This document shows positions 41,878-50,301 of a DNA stretch of 64,000 nucleotides, in pieces. Each line of letters starts with the position of its first letter. Position 1 is the first letter of the stretch. The notes beneath the pieces are model-generated. The model ran no database searches. It was not told the origin of the DNA and saw nothing but the letters and a program-made list of their open reading frames with translations. The stretch is from an uncultured Coriobacteriaceae bacterium (GTDB lineage: Bacteria; Actinomycetota; Coriobacteriia; Coriobacteriales; Atopobiaceae): positions 1 through 64,000 of the forward strand of contig CADCPM010000096.1 of assembly GCA_902803315.1 (NCBI GenBank), written 5' to 3'. The position numbers and the translations under genes were made by a program.

Positions 41878-43551
41878 ATGCAGCTAACAGGGTCCGAAAT
41901 CGTCGTTCGTACGCTTGTGGAACAGGGAACAGACCTCGTGTTTGGGTTTCCTGGCGCAACGGTTATAGACATTTATGACGCGTTGCTGGCGCACGAAGAC
42001 CAGATCCGTCATGTGCTCGTCGCGCATGAGCAGGGAGCGGCGCATGCCGCAGACGGCTACGCACGCGCAACGGGAAGGGTTGGGGTATGTCTGGCGACCT
42101 CCGGCCCCGGATCCACCAACTTGGTGACGGGAATCGCCGCCTCCTTTATGGATTCGACGCCGCTCGTGGTCGTAACCGGCAACGTTGCCACAAGCCAAAT
42201 CGGTACCGACAGCTTCCAGGAAATAGACATCACGGGCGTGACGCTGCCCATTACCAAGCACAACTACTTTGTTGAGGACGCCAATGACCTTGCCGATACC
42301 CTGCGCGAGGCATTCCGTATTGCCAAGTCTGGCCGTCCTGGCCCCGTGTTGGTGGACATCCCCAAGGACGTTCAGCAGGCGATGGGCGGCTACGAACCGG
42401 AAGAGCCCGTCTTGGCTGACGAACCAACACTACAGGACGTCTCTTCGCTAGCGGCTGCCGCTGCGTGCATAAACGCCTGCCACCGTCCGCTCGTATATGT
42501 GGGCGGGGGAGTGGTCTCCGCTGGCGCTGAGCATGAGGCTATGGAGCTGGCGGAAAGGGCGGATGCGCCGCTGGTAAGCTCGCTCATGGGCTTGTCGGCC
42601 ATTCCCACCAACCATCCTCGCTTTTTGGGGATGGAAGGTATGCACGGGCGCTATGCCGCAACGAAGGCCATGAAGAATGCGGATTGCATAATCGCGCTCG
42701 GCTGCAGGTTCAACGACCGCTCAACCGGCGACCGGGAGCGGTTTGGCGCGGCGGTTCACATCGTGCATGTGGACGTGGACGGCTCCGAGATCAACAAGAC
42801 CACGAGCGATGACTTTGGCATCGTGGGCGATGTGCGCTTGGCTGTCTATGCCCTGCTTCCGTTGCTCGAACAAGCGGATCATCGTGGTTGGAGCGAGCTT
42901 CTGGCCAACCTGCGTGCGGACGAGATGTCGCAGCTCGACGAAAGGGGCGGGCTCACGCCTCGCGCGATCATGCTGGAGGTAGACAGACACAGGAATTCTA
43001 CGAGTCCGGTGGTAACGGATGTGGGGCAACATCAAATGTGGGCGGCGCAGCATCTTGCGTTTGAGCGCCCACGCACGTTCGTAACGAACGGCGGCCTTGG
43101 CGCCATGGGATTCGGTTTGCCCGCGGCCATAGGTGTGAGTTTGGCTACAGGCAGGCGCACGTTGCTCGTGGTGGGCGATGGGGGGCTGGGCATGAGCATA
43201 CAAGAGCTTGCGACTGCCGTGTCCACACAAGCACCCGTAACGGTACTGCTCATAGATAACGGTACGTTGGGAATGGTGCGCCAATGGCAGCGTCTGTTCT
43301 ACGACAAGCGGTATTCCAACACGACGCTTGCGGGATACAGGCAGACGGATTACGTTGCGCTTGCGCGGGCTTTCGGTGCCAAGGGAGCCCTTGCTCGCTC
43401 GCTCGAAGAGCTGGGCCATGCGCTCGACGCGGCAGAGCAGGCGTCGGGTCCGTATGTGATTGTGTGCAAGATTGACGCAGACGAGCTCGTGCTCCCCATG
43501 CTGGCGCCAGCGGGTGCCTTGGACGACATAATCGTGAAGGTGGAGGAATAG
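41878..43551 (+). CDS. ilvB: Acetolactate synthase large subunit
   Basis: This is a 557-residue ThDP enzyme. The start at the ATG at 41878 with GGAAAGGA is preferred; the frame is open far upstream but runs through a repeat. GSEIVVRTLVEQGTDLVFGF then PGATVIDIYDAL is the N-terminal PYR domain; HEQGAAHAADGYARATG holds the catalytic Glu; GDGGLGMSIQELATAVSTQA then VTVLLIDNGTLGM is the ThDP/Mg site (GDG...N). It condenses pyruvate units (or pyruvate with 2-ketobutyrate) for valine, leucine and isoleucine synthesis. One base separates it from ilvN. Confidence 0.96.
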   Translation: MQLTGSEIVVRTLVEQGTDLVFGFPGATVIDIYDALLAHEDQIRHVLVAHEQGAAHAADGYARATGRVGVCLATSGPGSTNLVTGIAASFMDSTPLVVVTGNVATSQIGTDSFQEIDITGVTLPITKHNYFVEDANDLADTLREAFRIAKSGRPGPVLVDIPKDVQQAMGGYEPEEPVLADEPTLQDVSSLAAAAACINACHRPLVYVGGGVVSAGAEHEAMELAERADAPLVSSLMGLSAIPTNHPRFLGMEGMHGRYAATKAMKNADCIIALGCRFNDRSTGDRERFGAAVHIVHVDVDGSEINKTTSDDFGIVGDVRLAVYALLPLLEQADHRGWSELLANLRADEMSQLDERGGLTPRAIMLEVDRHRNSTSPVVTDVGQHQMWAAQHLAFERPRTFVTNGGLGAMGFGLPAAIGVSLATGRRTLLVVGDGGLGMSIQELATAVSTQAPVTVLLIDNGTLGMVRQWQRLFYDKRYSNTTLAGYRQTDYVALARAFGAKGALARSLEELGHALDAAEQASGPYVIVCKIDADELVLPMLAPAGALDDIIVKVEE

Positions 43552-43552
43552 G

Positions 43553-44068
43553 ATGAACCGCTATACGTTTGCCATCCTGGTTCACAACCGTTTCGGCGTT
43601 CTTAATCGCGTGACGAGCATGTTCCGACGCCGCCGCTTTAACATCGCCTCGCTTACCGTATCGGAGACCGAAACCTCGGCCTACTCGCGCATAACTGCCG
43701 TGTTCGACGGCGATGACGCATCCAAAGAGCAGCTCATGCGCCAGCTGTACAAGCTTCCCGAGGTGAGCGTGGTTCGCGAACTGGACCAAGTGGATACGGT
43801 GAGCAGCGAGCTTTTGCTCATAAAGCTCTCAAATCGCGAGCGCGATCAGCGTAACGACATCCTGGATGCCGCAGGAGCCTTTGGCGCAACGATTATGGAG
43901 TACAACCGAGACGACATTATTTTGCAGTTGGTGGGATCGACCAACCAAATAGACAACTTCATAGACCTCATGCGTGACTATGAGATTTTGGAGAGCTGTC
44001 GAACGGGTGTGATCTCGCTTTCGCGTGATATGAGCTCCATGAGCGATGACGCAGCGGCGAAAAGCTGA
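43553..44068 (+). CDS. ilvN: Acetolactate synthase small (regulatory) subunit
   Basis: This is a 171-residue protein. The N-terminal ACT domain RYTFAILVHNRFGVLNRVTS then MFRRRRFNIASLTVSETE is the valine-binding module (N-x-x-G-V-L-x-R-x4-F-x-R-R-x-F-N-I). The C-terminal half (ELLLIKLSNRERDQRNDILD, QLVGSTNQIDNFIDLMRDYE) completes the standard small subunit. It confers feedback control on IlvB. Its last codons form part of the bidirectional terminator palindrome. Confidence 0.95.
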   Translation: MNRYTFAILVHNRFGVLNRVTSMFRRRRFNIASLTVSETETSAYSRITAVFDGDDASKEQLMRQLYKLPEVSVVRELDQVDTVSSELLLIKLSNRERDQRNDILDAAGAFGATIMEYNRDDIILQLVGSTNQIDNFIDLMRDYEILESCRTGVISLSRDMSSMSDDAAAKS

Positions 44069-44097
44069 CAAGGGGACAGGTCACTTGTCAGCTTTTT
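44063..44097. terminator. Bidirectional terminator overlapping both stop codons
   Basis: agctgacaag and cttgtcagct are 10-bp arms around gggacaggtca, flanked by aaaa and ttttt. The palindrome contains the stop codons of ilvN (TGA at 44066-44068) and of the convergent cyclo-ligase gene (44088-44090). The sequence is repeated at 12531-12562. Confidence 0.85.
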
Positions 44098-44711
44098 AGC
44101 CGTGTTACGTCAATGCGGCGGCATTGCCAGATACTTCCCTCGGAAATGAGCACGTCCACGGGGATATCGTGGTCTTCTCGAGGTAGGGGATTGCTGCTGA
44201 TTTGCACAGAGCGCACGAGCCCTATCTTGTGACCGGGGTAGAAGGCCAAAAACTCGTCGTAATATCCTGCGCCATATCCAATGCGGTTGCCTTCACCGTC
44301 GAAGACAAGCCCAGGCACCAGGCAAATGGACCCAAGGAAGTCCTTCTCGTCCAAGGGGGTGTCGCCAGGGTGTGGCGGTCGTGCCAACCCGCGTGCTCCA
44401 CGCGTAACAACGTCGAGCGACTCTATCTCATAGAAATGCATCTTGTTCGTTTTGGTGTCCAAGAGAGGGAGTGCCACGCGCTTTCCTGCGGCAAATGCGT
44501 CTTTGAGGATAGGCATGGTATCAATCTCCTCGTGAATGGGTACATAACCCAGTACGAGGTCCGTCTCTTTGTACAGGTCCAAACGCCCTAGCATTTGGCG
44601 TACTGTGCCATCTATGCGTGAGGAGAAATCCTTCGGCATGCTTTTGCATAGGTTCAGGTAGCCGCTTCGTAGCGAAGACTTGCTTGCGTCTGTTCCTTGC
44701 GAGCTGGGCAT
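44088..44711 (-). CDS. 5-formyltetrahydrofolate cyclo-ligase
   Basis: This is a 207-residue protein; AAAGGAGGG lies before the ATG. VLGYVPIHEEIDTMPILKDA (the folate-binding E-x-D-T region) and GKRVALPLLDTKTNKMHFYE are followed by CLVPGLVFDGEGNRIGYGAG with YYD, the GxGxGYYD phosphate loop of the family. It converts 5-formyl-THF to 5,10-methenyl-THF with ATP. Length normal. Single gene convergent with ilvN. Confidence 0.93.
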   Translation of the reverse strand: MPSSQGTDASKSSLRSGYLNLCKSMPKDFSSRIDGTVRQMLGRLDLYKETDLVLGYVPIHEEIDTMPILKDAFAAGKRVALPLLDTKTNKMHFYEIESLDVVTRGARGLARPPHPGDTPLDEKDFLGSICLVPGLVFDGEGNRIGYGAGYYDEFLAFYPGHKIGLVRSVQISSNPLPREDHDIPVDVLISEGSIWQCRRIDVTRLKS

Positions 44712-44813
44712 GGACCCTCCTTTCCATAGGCACTATAACAATAACTCATGTACGGCGATGTCGTAAGGTGAATTCTGCAAAATTTTAGTCGAACGAAGTT
44801 GGAGCAAGCAACG

Positions 44814-45527
44814 ATGGCAAAGAGAGAGAATCCGAGCTATGTGCTGGATTTAGACGGCATCCAAGTGCGCGTTACCAAAAAACGAGTAAAGAACGTGAAC
44901 TTTCGTATTGGCCCAAACGGCGAGGCGCTCATGAGCGTGCCTTGGAGCACCTCGAAGCAGAAAGCCGAGCAATACGCCCGCGGGCACATTGATTGGTTTA
45001 GGCGAGCGCTTGCCCGAAAGGAGGCCACCCATCATACATTGCCTAGGAGATGGGAATCGGGAGAGAAGGTAAGGGTATGGGGCGAGGAGGTGGAGCTTTG
45101 CGTACAAGAGACGTCTGACCATGCGTTCTGCTCTCTTGAGGGGAATCGCCTCGTGCTCTGTGTCCCTGCGGATTCGACGCCCGAGATCCGTTCGGCGCTC
45201 GTGGAGAGCTGGAAGCGGGATGAGCTGCGCATGCGTCTGGAAGATCTTTTGCCGGAGTGCGAGAAGCGCGTGGGGGTGCATGCAACATCCGTAACGCTGC
45301 GTCGCATGAAGACGCGATGGGGGTCGTGCACCACGAGCACGGGTCGCATACGCCTCAACACCGCTTTGGCGGAAGCTGTGCCAGAATGCCTGGAGATGGT
45401 GCTCGTCCACGAGCTTTGTCACCTGCACGTGCCCAATCACGGCCCCAAGTTCCATGCGCTCATGGACCTTCACTTTCCCAGCTGGCGGGTATATAGGCGA
45501 TACCTCAACAAGAGCGGTATCCTCTGA
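44814..45527 (+). CDS. YgjP-like metallopeptidase (M48-related, DUF45)
   Basis: This is a 237-residue protein; the ATG at 44814 (GGAG nine bases upstream) is preferred to the TTG at 44799. The C-terminal region has RRMKTRWGSCTTSTGRIRLN and MVLVHELCHLHVPNHGPKFH, giving the HExxH zinc motif plus the third-ligand His, exactly as in YgjP/DUF45 metalloproteins. The N-terminal half is the usual beta domain of this family. Substrate unknown. Between the cyclo-ligase and trpS, no operon. Confidence 0.9.
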   Translation: MAKRENPSYVLDLDGIQVRVTKKRVKNVNFRIGPNGEALMSVPWSTSKQKAEQYARGHIDWFRRALARKEATHHTLPRRWESGEKVRVWGEEVELCVQETSDHAFCSLEGNRLVLCVPADSTPEIRSALVESWKRDELRMRLEDLLPECEKRVGVHATSVTLRRMKTRWGSCTTSTGRIRLNTALAEAVPECLEMVLVHELCHLHVPNHGPKFHALMDLHFPSWRVYRRYLNKSGIL

Positions 45528-45594
45528 TGGGCGTCGTTGCAACAACATGTTATTATAGGCAGGTTTGCATCAGGTAGTCGAAAGGAATTGACAG

Positions 45595-46644
45595 ATGCCC
45601 AACGAGAGAAGCTATGAGGCGGCGCTGCGTCGCAGCAACCAGATCCAAGCGGACTTGCCCGAGCATCCGGAGAAGTACGTCATGCTTACGGGGGATCGTC
45701 CTACCGGGCGTCTGCATTTTGGTCATTACTTCGGAACGCTTGTGGAGCGGGTTCGCTTGCAAGAGCTCGGTGTTAAGACCAACATCATCATAGCCGACTA
45801 CCAGGTGATCACCGATCGCGACACTACCGAGCACATAGCCGACAACGTGCACAACATGGTGCTCGACTACCTTGCGTGTGGCATCGATCCCAACAAGACG
45901 ATGATATTCAACCATTCTGCCGTTCCGGCGCTCAACCAGCTCATGCTGCCGTTTCTCTCGCTGGTAAGCGAATCGGAGCTGCAGCGCAACCCCACCGTGA
46001 AGGCCGAGCAGGAAGCCAGTGGGCACGCACTCACGGGACTGCTTCTTACCTATCCTGTTCATCAGGCCTGCGACATCTTGTTCTGCAAGGGCAACATCGT
46101 TCCCGTTGGACGCGATCAGCTGCCGCACATCGAGCAGACGCGCCTTATTGCCCGTCGCTTTAACAAGCGTTTTGGCAAGGTGTTTCCCGACGTAGACGGG
46201 CTGCTCACCTCAACGCCGTTGCTGCCTGGCTTGGATGGACGCAAGATGAGCAAGTCGTATGGCAACGCAATTGCCATTTCTATGACCGAGGACGAGACGG
46301 CAAAGCTCATTCGCAAGTCGAAGACGGATGGCGACCGCAACATCACCTTCGATCCCGAGAATCGCCCCGGCGTGTCGGCACTCCTTACCACGGCCGCAAC
46401 GGTGACGAATCGCGATCCCGAAGAAATCGCAGCCGAGATTGGCATGGGTGGCGCGGGACAACTCAAGCGCTACGTTACCGAATCCGTGAACGAGTACTTT
46501 GCCCCCATACGCGAGCGCCGTCGCGAGCTCGAGAAGGACAGTGACTACATTCACGACGTGCTGGCCGAGGGCAACCGTCGCGCGAACGAAGTCGCCAACG
46601 CAACGCTCGACGAGGTGCGTGCTGCCATGGGCATGGTGTATTAA
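45595..46644 (+). CDS. trpS: Tryptophan--tRNA ligase
   Basis: This is a 349-residue class I aminoacyl-tRNA synthetase; AAAGGAA lies before the ATG. LTGDRPTGRLHFGHYFGTLV holds the HIGH motif as HFGH; IIIADYQVITDRD follows; GHALTGLLLTYPVHQACDIL and VGRDQLPHIEQTRLIARRFN bind Trp-AMP; LDGRKMSKSYGNAIAI is KMSKS. This protein belongs to the TrpRS subtype found in many Firmicutes and Actinobacteria. No T-box or attenuator is visible in the 67-base leader. Confidence 0.96.
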   Translation: MPNERSYEAALRRSNQIQADLPEHPEKYVMLTGDRPTGRLHFGHYFGTLVERVRLQELGVKTNIIIADYQVITDRDTTEHIADNVHNMVLDYLACGIDPNKTMIFNHSAVPALNQLMLPFLSLVSESELQRNPTVKAEQEASGHALTGLLLTYPVHQACDILFCKGNIVPVGRDQLPHIEQTRLIARRFNKRFGKVFPDVDGLLTSTPLLPGLDGRKMSKSYGNAIAISMTEDETAKLIRKSKTDGDRNITFDPENRPGVSALLTTAATVTNRDPEEIAAEIGMGGAGQLKRYVTESVNEYFAPIRERRRELEKDSDYIHDVLAEGNRRANEVANATLDEVRAAMGMVY

Positions 46645-46666
46645 TCGTTTTCTTCGTGATTACTAG

Positions 46667-46793
46667 GCTCCGAGAATGGCTGGACCTGCGAGAGGACGCT
46701 GGAAAGCCAACCGCGCGAGTTTCCGCGAAACGCGGACTGTTCGAGCGCGGTGCTTTCCACGCCTATCGCGGGTCCAGCCATTCTCGGAGCCAG
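46667..46793. repeat. Large nested palindrome between trpS and the EIIB-dehydroquinase gene
   Basis: The outer arms 46667-46692 and 46768-46793 (26 bases, 24 of them pairing or more) enclose a second stem (ggaaagc-ca-accgcgc with gcgcggtgctttcc). A terminal hairpin tccgcg-aaa-cgcgga sits at the tip. The 127-base unit can fold as one long, nearly continuous hairpin. It does not share the type A core. Confidence 0.8.
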
Positions 46794-46808
46794 ACACGCT
46801 TGGGATTG

Positions 46809-47678
46809 TTACGCGAGGTGGCTTGCCAAGCTGCTGATGGCAATCCTATATCCCTCGCTGCCAAGGCCGCTTATAACGTTCAGGCACGCCTTACCAACCT
46901 CACCTGCCTGCTTGAGCTTGTGGCGATGCACGTCCACGGCGGGGACCAAAACGGCTTGTAGGGCCTCGCCAAGTGCCTTCGAATCCTCGTAGGCCCCTGG
47001 GTTTATTACGATGGCTTCAAATGTGTCGAGACAATCCTGAATCATGTCCACAAGATCGCCCTCATGGTTTGACTGGTAACAGGAGCATTGAGAGAAGCCC
47101 GCCTCTTCTGCGGCTTGCTTGCACAGTTCGAGTAGGCCTGGATATTCGTCTGCCTCGCTTGCCACCTTTGAGGGGTCGAGGCCAAGCAGGTTGATGTTTG
47201 GCCCGTTGATAACGGCGAGACGCTTAGGCAAGGAATCAATATCCGTTTGGCGCTTCTCGCGCTCGTCGAATATGCTTTGCAGCACGTCCATTTCGTTTTC
47301 GTCTATGAGCGGCTTGTTGCTGCGTGCGGCGGAGAGGTCGGCCGCGCGCTGCTTGCTGGTGCGAATCTGCACGCGCATGTTGGTGTCTTGGCGCGACATG
47401 GGGAAGAGATCCTCGACTCCTCCCGAGATTCCCGTGAGCTTTATGAACGAGTGGTAGATGCCTTCTATGACGCGCGGTCCAAAGACGACCTCGAGCCCAT
47501 TGCGGCCACGCGTAGCCGTACCAAGGACTCCTTGAATCTCGCCGAGCGACTCGTAGTCCACCGACTGAGGATCGTTGAGCGTGACGCGGAGGCGCGTCAT
47601 GCACACAGTGTTGGAAAGCACGTTTTCGTGCCCTCCAAGCGCCACGAACACCTCGCGAGCCACCTCGTCCTTGTTCAC
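46809..47678 (-). CDS. PTS EIIB domain fused to a divergent type II 3-dehydroquinase domain
   Basis: This is a 289-residue protein, GTG start with GAGGGTG. Residues 3-85 form a glucose-class PTS EIIB domain: VALGGHENVLSNTVCMTRLR with phosphorylatable Cys26, and VFGPRVIEGIYHSF. A linker of about 65 residues follows. Residues 153-289 have the type II dehydroquinase fold order: RLAVINGPNINLLG, YQSNHEGDLVDMIQ, AIVINPGAY, VPAVDVHRHK, ISGLGSEGYRIAI. The usual catalytic Arg and Tyr after NLLG, the His of THTS (here EDS) and the Arg pair after the VH motif are missing, so normal activity is doubtful. It lies at the end of the aromatic operon, 140 bases after aroEK, with its own -10 box. Confidence 0.78.
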   Translation of the reverse strand: MNKDEVAREVFVALGGHENVLSNTVCMTRLRVTLNDPQSVDYESLGEIQGVLGTATRGRNGLEVVFGPRVIEGIYHSFIKLTGISGGVEDLFPMSRQDTNMRVQIRTSKQRAADLSAARSNKPLIDENEMDVLQSIFDEREKRQTDIDSLPKRLAVINGPNINLLGLDPSKVASEADEYPGLLELCKQAAEEAGFSQCSCYQSNHEGDLVDMIQDCLDTFEAIVINPGAYEDSKALGEALQAVLVPAVDVHRHKLKQAGEVGKACLNVISGLGSEGYRIAISSLASHLA

Positions 47679-47727
47679 TGCACCCTCATTCTTCGAACGA
47701 ATTCAAAATGTTAAATGCAATGATTAA

Positions 47728-47733
47728 ATTATA
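47728..47733 (-). promoter_or_regulatory. Probable -10 box (TATAAT) for the EIIB-dehydroquinase gene
   Basis: On the minus strand TATAAT occurs in a strongly AT-rich patch about 50 bases before the GTG start. A good -35 is not seen (tcaaat-like). It suggests a promoter separate from the aromatic operon. Confidence 0.45.
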
Positions 47734-47818
47734 GGTTTTACGTGCACTTTATTTGACACGATTCCAGAGCGAGCGGTGAACGACTGCGTGCGAGCCGCGA
47801 ACGCGAGCAACCGCAACG

Positions 47819-49099
47819 CTAGAGTCCCAAGAGCCTGCGAACCTCCATTGCGTCTCCAGCGGCCGACCCCGTGCAAGTGAGGTTGAGGTCTGCCCATTGC
47901 CTATAGAGTCCCATGCGTTGTTGCGCGAGCGCTTGGACGCCCTTTGTCTTTGAGAGAGGCCTGCCTTCGGTAGCGAGCTCATCCAGCGGACGGTCCAAAA
48001 AAACGATGGTACCGTTTTGGTGCAGCAGGTCGTAGTTGCGCTTGCGCGTAACGACGCCACCACCACAGGCGATGACAAGACCCGAACGTGCCCCATAGGA
48101 GGCCACGGTTTGTGTCTCCAGCTCCCTAAACGCCTCCTCGCCTCTTTTCTCTATGCATTCGGCAGGTGTGAGACCGTGGTCCACCACAAACAGGTCGTCG
48201 AGGTCTACGAAGGGTCGATCCACCATGTGAGCGAGTCGACGCCCCGCGGCCGTCTTGCCACAGCCTGGCATGCCTATGAACACCACGTTTCGCGTGGAGC
48301 ATCGAATGTCGTCCTCGATTCTGGGGATGAGACTTTGATCGATATCCTTGCCCTGGAAGAGCTGGCTGGAATAGAACGCCTGTGAGACGAGCATGGCCAA
48401 ACCGGACTCAAAGGCGATTCCAAGGCGTTCGGCCGCAAGGCAGATTCCGGTACGTTCGGGGTTGTATACCACGTCCAGCACGCCTCTTAGATGCGAGAGC
48501 GCCTGGAGCTGGCCATCTGTGATCGGAGAGGCAGGACAATTGGGATACATTCCCACAGGAGTGGTGTTGACCACCAACATGGCATCCGTATGACGCTCGG
48601 CAATCGTTTCGTATGTCTCGTCACCAGCCCTCGAGATCACGACCGCCTTTGCGTGAACGTCATGAAGGCATGCCTGCACCGCTTGGCTGGCCCCGCCCGA
48701 TCCAAGCACGAGCACCTTGGCATCGCGGAAGGCCTTGCTTGCCGAGCATCCCAGCTCACGCTGCGCAAAGCGCTCGAGCATCCAGCCAAAGCCCAGGATA
48801 TCGGTATTGTCGGCAAGGATCGAACCGTCCTGCCTGCGAACCAGCGTGTTGGCAACTCCAAGTCTCTCCACCCTAGGCGTCCGCTCGTTTGCAAACAGTG
48901 CAGCCTCGCGCTTGTACGGTATCGTTACGTTGATGCCGCGCCAGTCACCGTTGCGTATGAAGTCTTCCACGTCCTCGGGTTCGCGCTCAAACAACGTATA
49001 GGGAGCGCTGCCCAACGTGGCGTGGATTCGGGGGGACCAGCTGTGACCAAGCGTGCGCCCGAGCAGGCCAAAGCTTGCGTCAGCGGATTGGGTATCCAT
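47819..49099 (-). CDS. aroE: Shikimate dehydrogenase / shikimate kinase fusion
   Basis: This is a 426-residue protein; the ATG at 49099 is preferred, with GGAGG seven bases upstream, and it shares bases with the pheA stop (TGATG). Residues 10-260 are AroE: GLLGRTLGHSWSPRIHATLG, GINVTIPYKREA (catalytic Lys), ADNTDILGFGWML (Asp), VLGSGGASQAV (NADP loop), NTTPVGMYPN. Residues 268-426 are AroK: VVFIGMPGCGKTAAGRRLA (Walker A), VDLDDLF, ACGGGVVTRKRNYDLL and DRPLDELATEGRPLS (lid Arg). It catalyses two successive steps of the shikimate pathway, dehydroshikimate to shikimate 3-phosphate. AroE-AroK fusions occur but are not the rule. Confidence 0.92.
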   Translation of the reverse strand: MDTQSADASFGLLGRTLGHSWSPRIHATLGSAPYTLFEREPEDVEDFIRNGDWRGINVTIPYKREAALFANERTPRVERLGVANTLVRRQDGSILADNTDILGFGWMLERFAQRELGCSASKAFRDAKVLVLGSGGASQAVQACLHDVHAKAVVISRAGDETYETIAERHTDAMLVVNTTPVGMYPNCPASPITDGQLQALSHLRGVLDVVYNPERTGICLAAERLGIAFESGLAMLVSQAFYSSQLFQGKDIDQSLIPRIEDDIRCSTRNVVFIGMPGCGKTAAGRRLAHMVDRPFVDLDDLFVVDHGLTPAECIEKRGEEAFRELETQTVASYGARSGLVIACGGGVVTRKRNYDLLHQNGTIVFLDRPLDELATEGRPLSKTKGVQALAQQRMGLYRQWADLNLTCTGSAAGDAMEVRRLLGL

Positions 49100-50244
49100 C
49101 ACATTACCTCCGTATAGGAGCCAAGGTACCTAAATTCCTCGCATACGTCTGCCAGCGAATTCATGAGCATGCCAAACTCCGGCGCCGCAGCGGGACACTC
49201 GATGTCGAAGTAGAACATAAACTCAAAGTCCCTGCCCGGGATGGGGCGGCTCTCGAGCTTGTTGAGGTTGATGTCGAGCGCGTAAAAGCGGGCGAGTACG
49301 TTGTACAGCGCGCCCGGTTCGTGATTGATGACCACCATCAGGGAGCTTCTCTCGGCGCCGGGGTAAACGACGAGGTCCTTTGCGATCAGCGCGAATCGGG
49401 TGTAGTTGTTCTGGTTGTCCTGTACCGCAGAGTCTGCCACGTCGAGCTCGTAGAGTTTTGCGCATGAGCGCGAGGCGAGCGCTGCGACGTCGTCTCTGTT
49501 GGACGCCGCGACCATCTCAGCCGCTTTGGCGGTATTCTCGCAAACGTGCACGCGACAATTGGGAATCTTCGCAATGTAGTCGGCGCATTGGTTTATGGCC
49601 TGCTGATGGCTATACACTATGCGCACGTCCTCCTTGTGCGTGCCAGGCTTTACCAGCAGGTTGTGGTCGATCTTGAGCCGGCAGCTGCGTACGATATAGA
49701 AGTCGTGGCGCATCATGAGGTCGTACACGTGGTTGACGGAGCCTGCCGTTGAGTTTTCGATGGGCAGTACGCCAAAGTCGGCAGAGCCCTGCTCAACGGC
49801 CTCGAACACAGCCTCGAACGTGCTGTGATAGGCAATCGATGGCCGTCGGATCATGCGGTCCGCGGCGATTTGCTGGTATGCGCCCTCAACACCCTGGCAC
49901 GCCACGCGCGCTCTTCGGGGAAATACCGCGGGTGCGTTCTTAATGGCTTGCTCGATGCGTGCGGCGGTGGGGCTTTGGCGATGGAGCGCCTTGTACTGAG
50001 CCTCGCGTGACGCCTCCATGAGCACGGATTGGATAACGGTGGCGTAGCTTGCGAGCTCCTCGGGCACGCGCTCACTTGCGGCGAGGATGTTGGCCCGCTC
50101 GCGCTCGCGGTCGTATATGGGCTTTCCGGTGGCGCGCTTGTATTCGGCTACGTCCGCGGAGGCTTCCATGCGTTCCATAAACAGCGCAGAGAAGTTCTTG
50201 TCGATGCGATCTATCTGTGCACGGATTTCGTTGAGGTCTCTCAT
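49099..50244 (-). CDS. pheA: Bifunctional chorismate mutase / prephenate dehydratase
   Basis: This is a 381-residue protein. Residues 1-85 are an AroQ-type chorismate mutase (LNEIRAQIDRIDKNFSALFM, KRATGKPIYDRERERANI). Residues 110-290 are prephenate dehydratase (ACQGVEGAYQQIAADRM, PIENSTAGSVNHVYDL, NQNNYTRFALI with the TRF motif). Residues 298-381 are an ACT domain (SSLMVVINHEPGALYNVLAR, NKLESRPIPGRDFEFMFYFD with ESRP) for phenylalanine feedback. It converts chorismate to phenylpyruvate. In the aromatic operon, 57 bases after aroC. Confidence 0.95.
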   Translation of the reverse strand: MRDLNEIRAQIDRIDKNFSALFMERMEASADVAEYKRATGKPIYDRERERANILAASERVPEELASYATVIQSVLMEASREAQYKALHRQSPTAARIEQAIKNAPAVFPRRARVACQGVEGAYQQIAADRMIRRPSIAYHSTFEAVFEAVEQGSADFGVLPIENSTAGSVNHVYDLMMRHDFYIVRSCRLKIDHNLLVKPGTHKEDVRIVYSHQQAINQCADYIAKIPNCRVHVCENTAKAAEMVAASNRDDVAALASRSCAKLYELDVADSAVQDNQNNYTRFALIAKDLVVYPGAERSSLMVVINHEPGALYNVLARFYALDINLNKLESRPIPGRDFEFMFYFDIECPAAAPEFGMLMNSLADVCEEFRYLGSYTEVM

Positions 50245-50301
50245 GGTGTGCCAATCCTTTGCGGTTGCGGTCCTATGTGTGCGGGCTTGTGTCTGTGTAG
50301 C

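Noticed and set aside
42721-43419. Minus-strand open frame of 232 codons
   Set aside because: Antisense to ilvB, whose ThDP motifs are intact; composition typical of a shadow.
45528-45594. T-box or attenuator upstream of trpS
   Set aside because: The gap is only 67 bases, with no T-box sequence, terminator or Trp-rich leader peptide.
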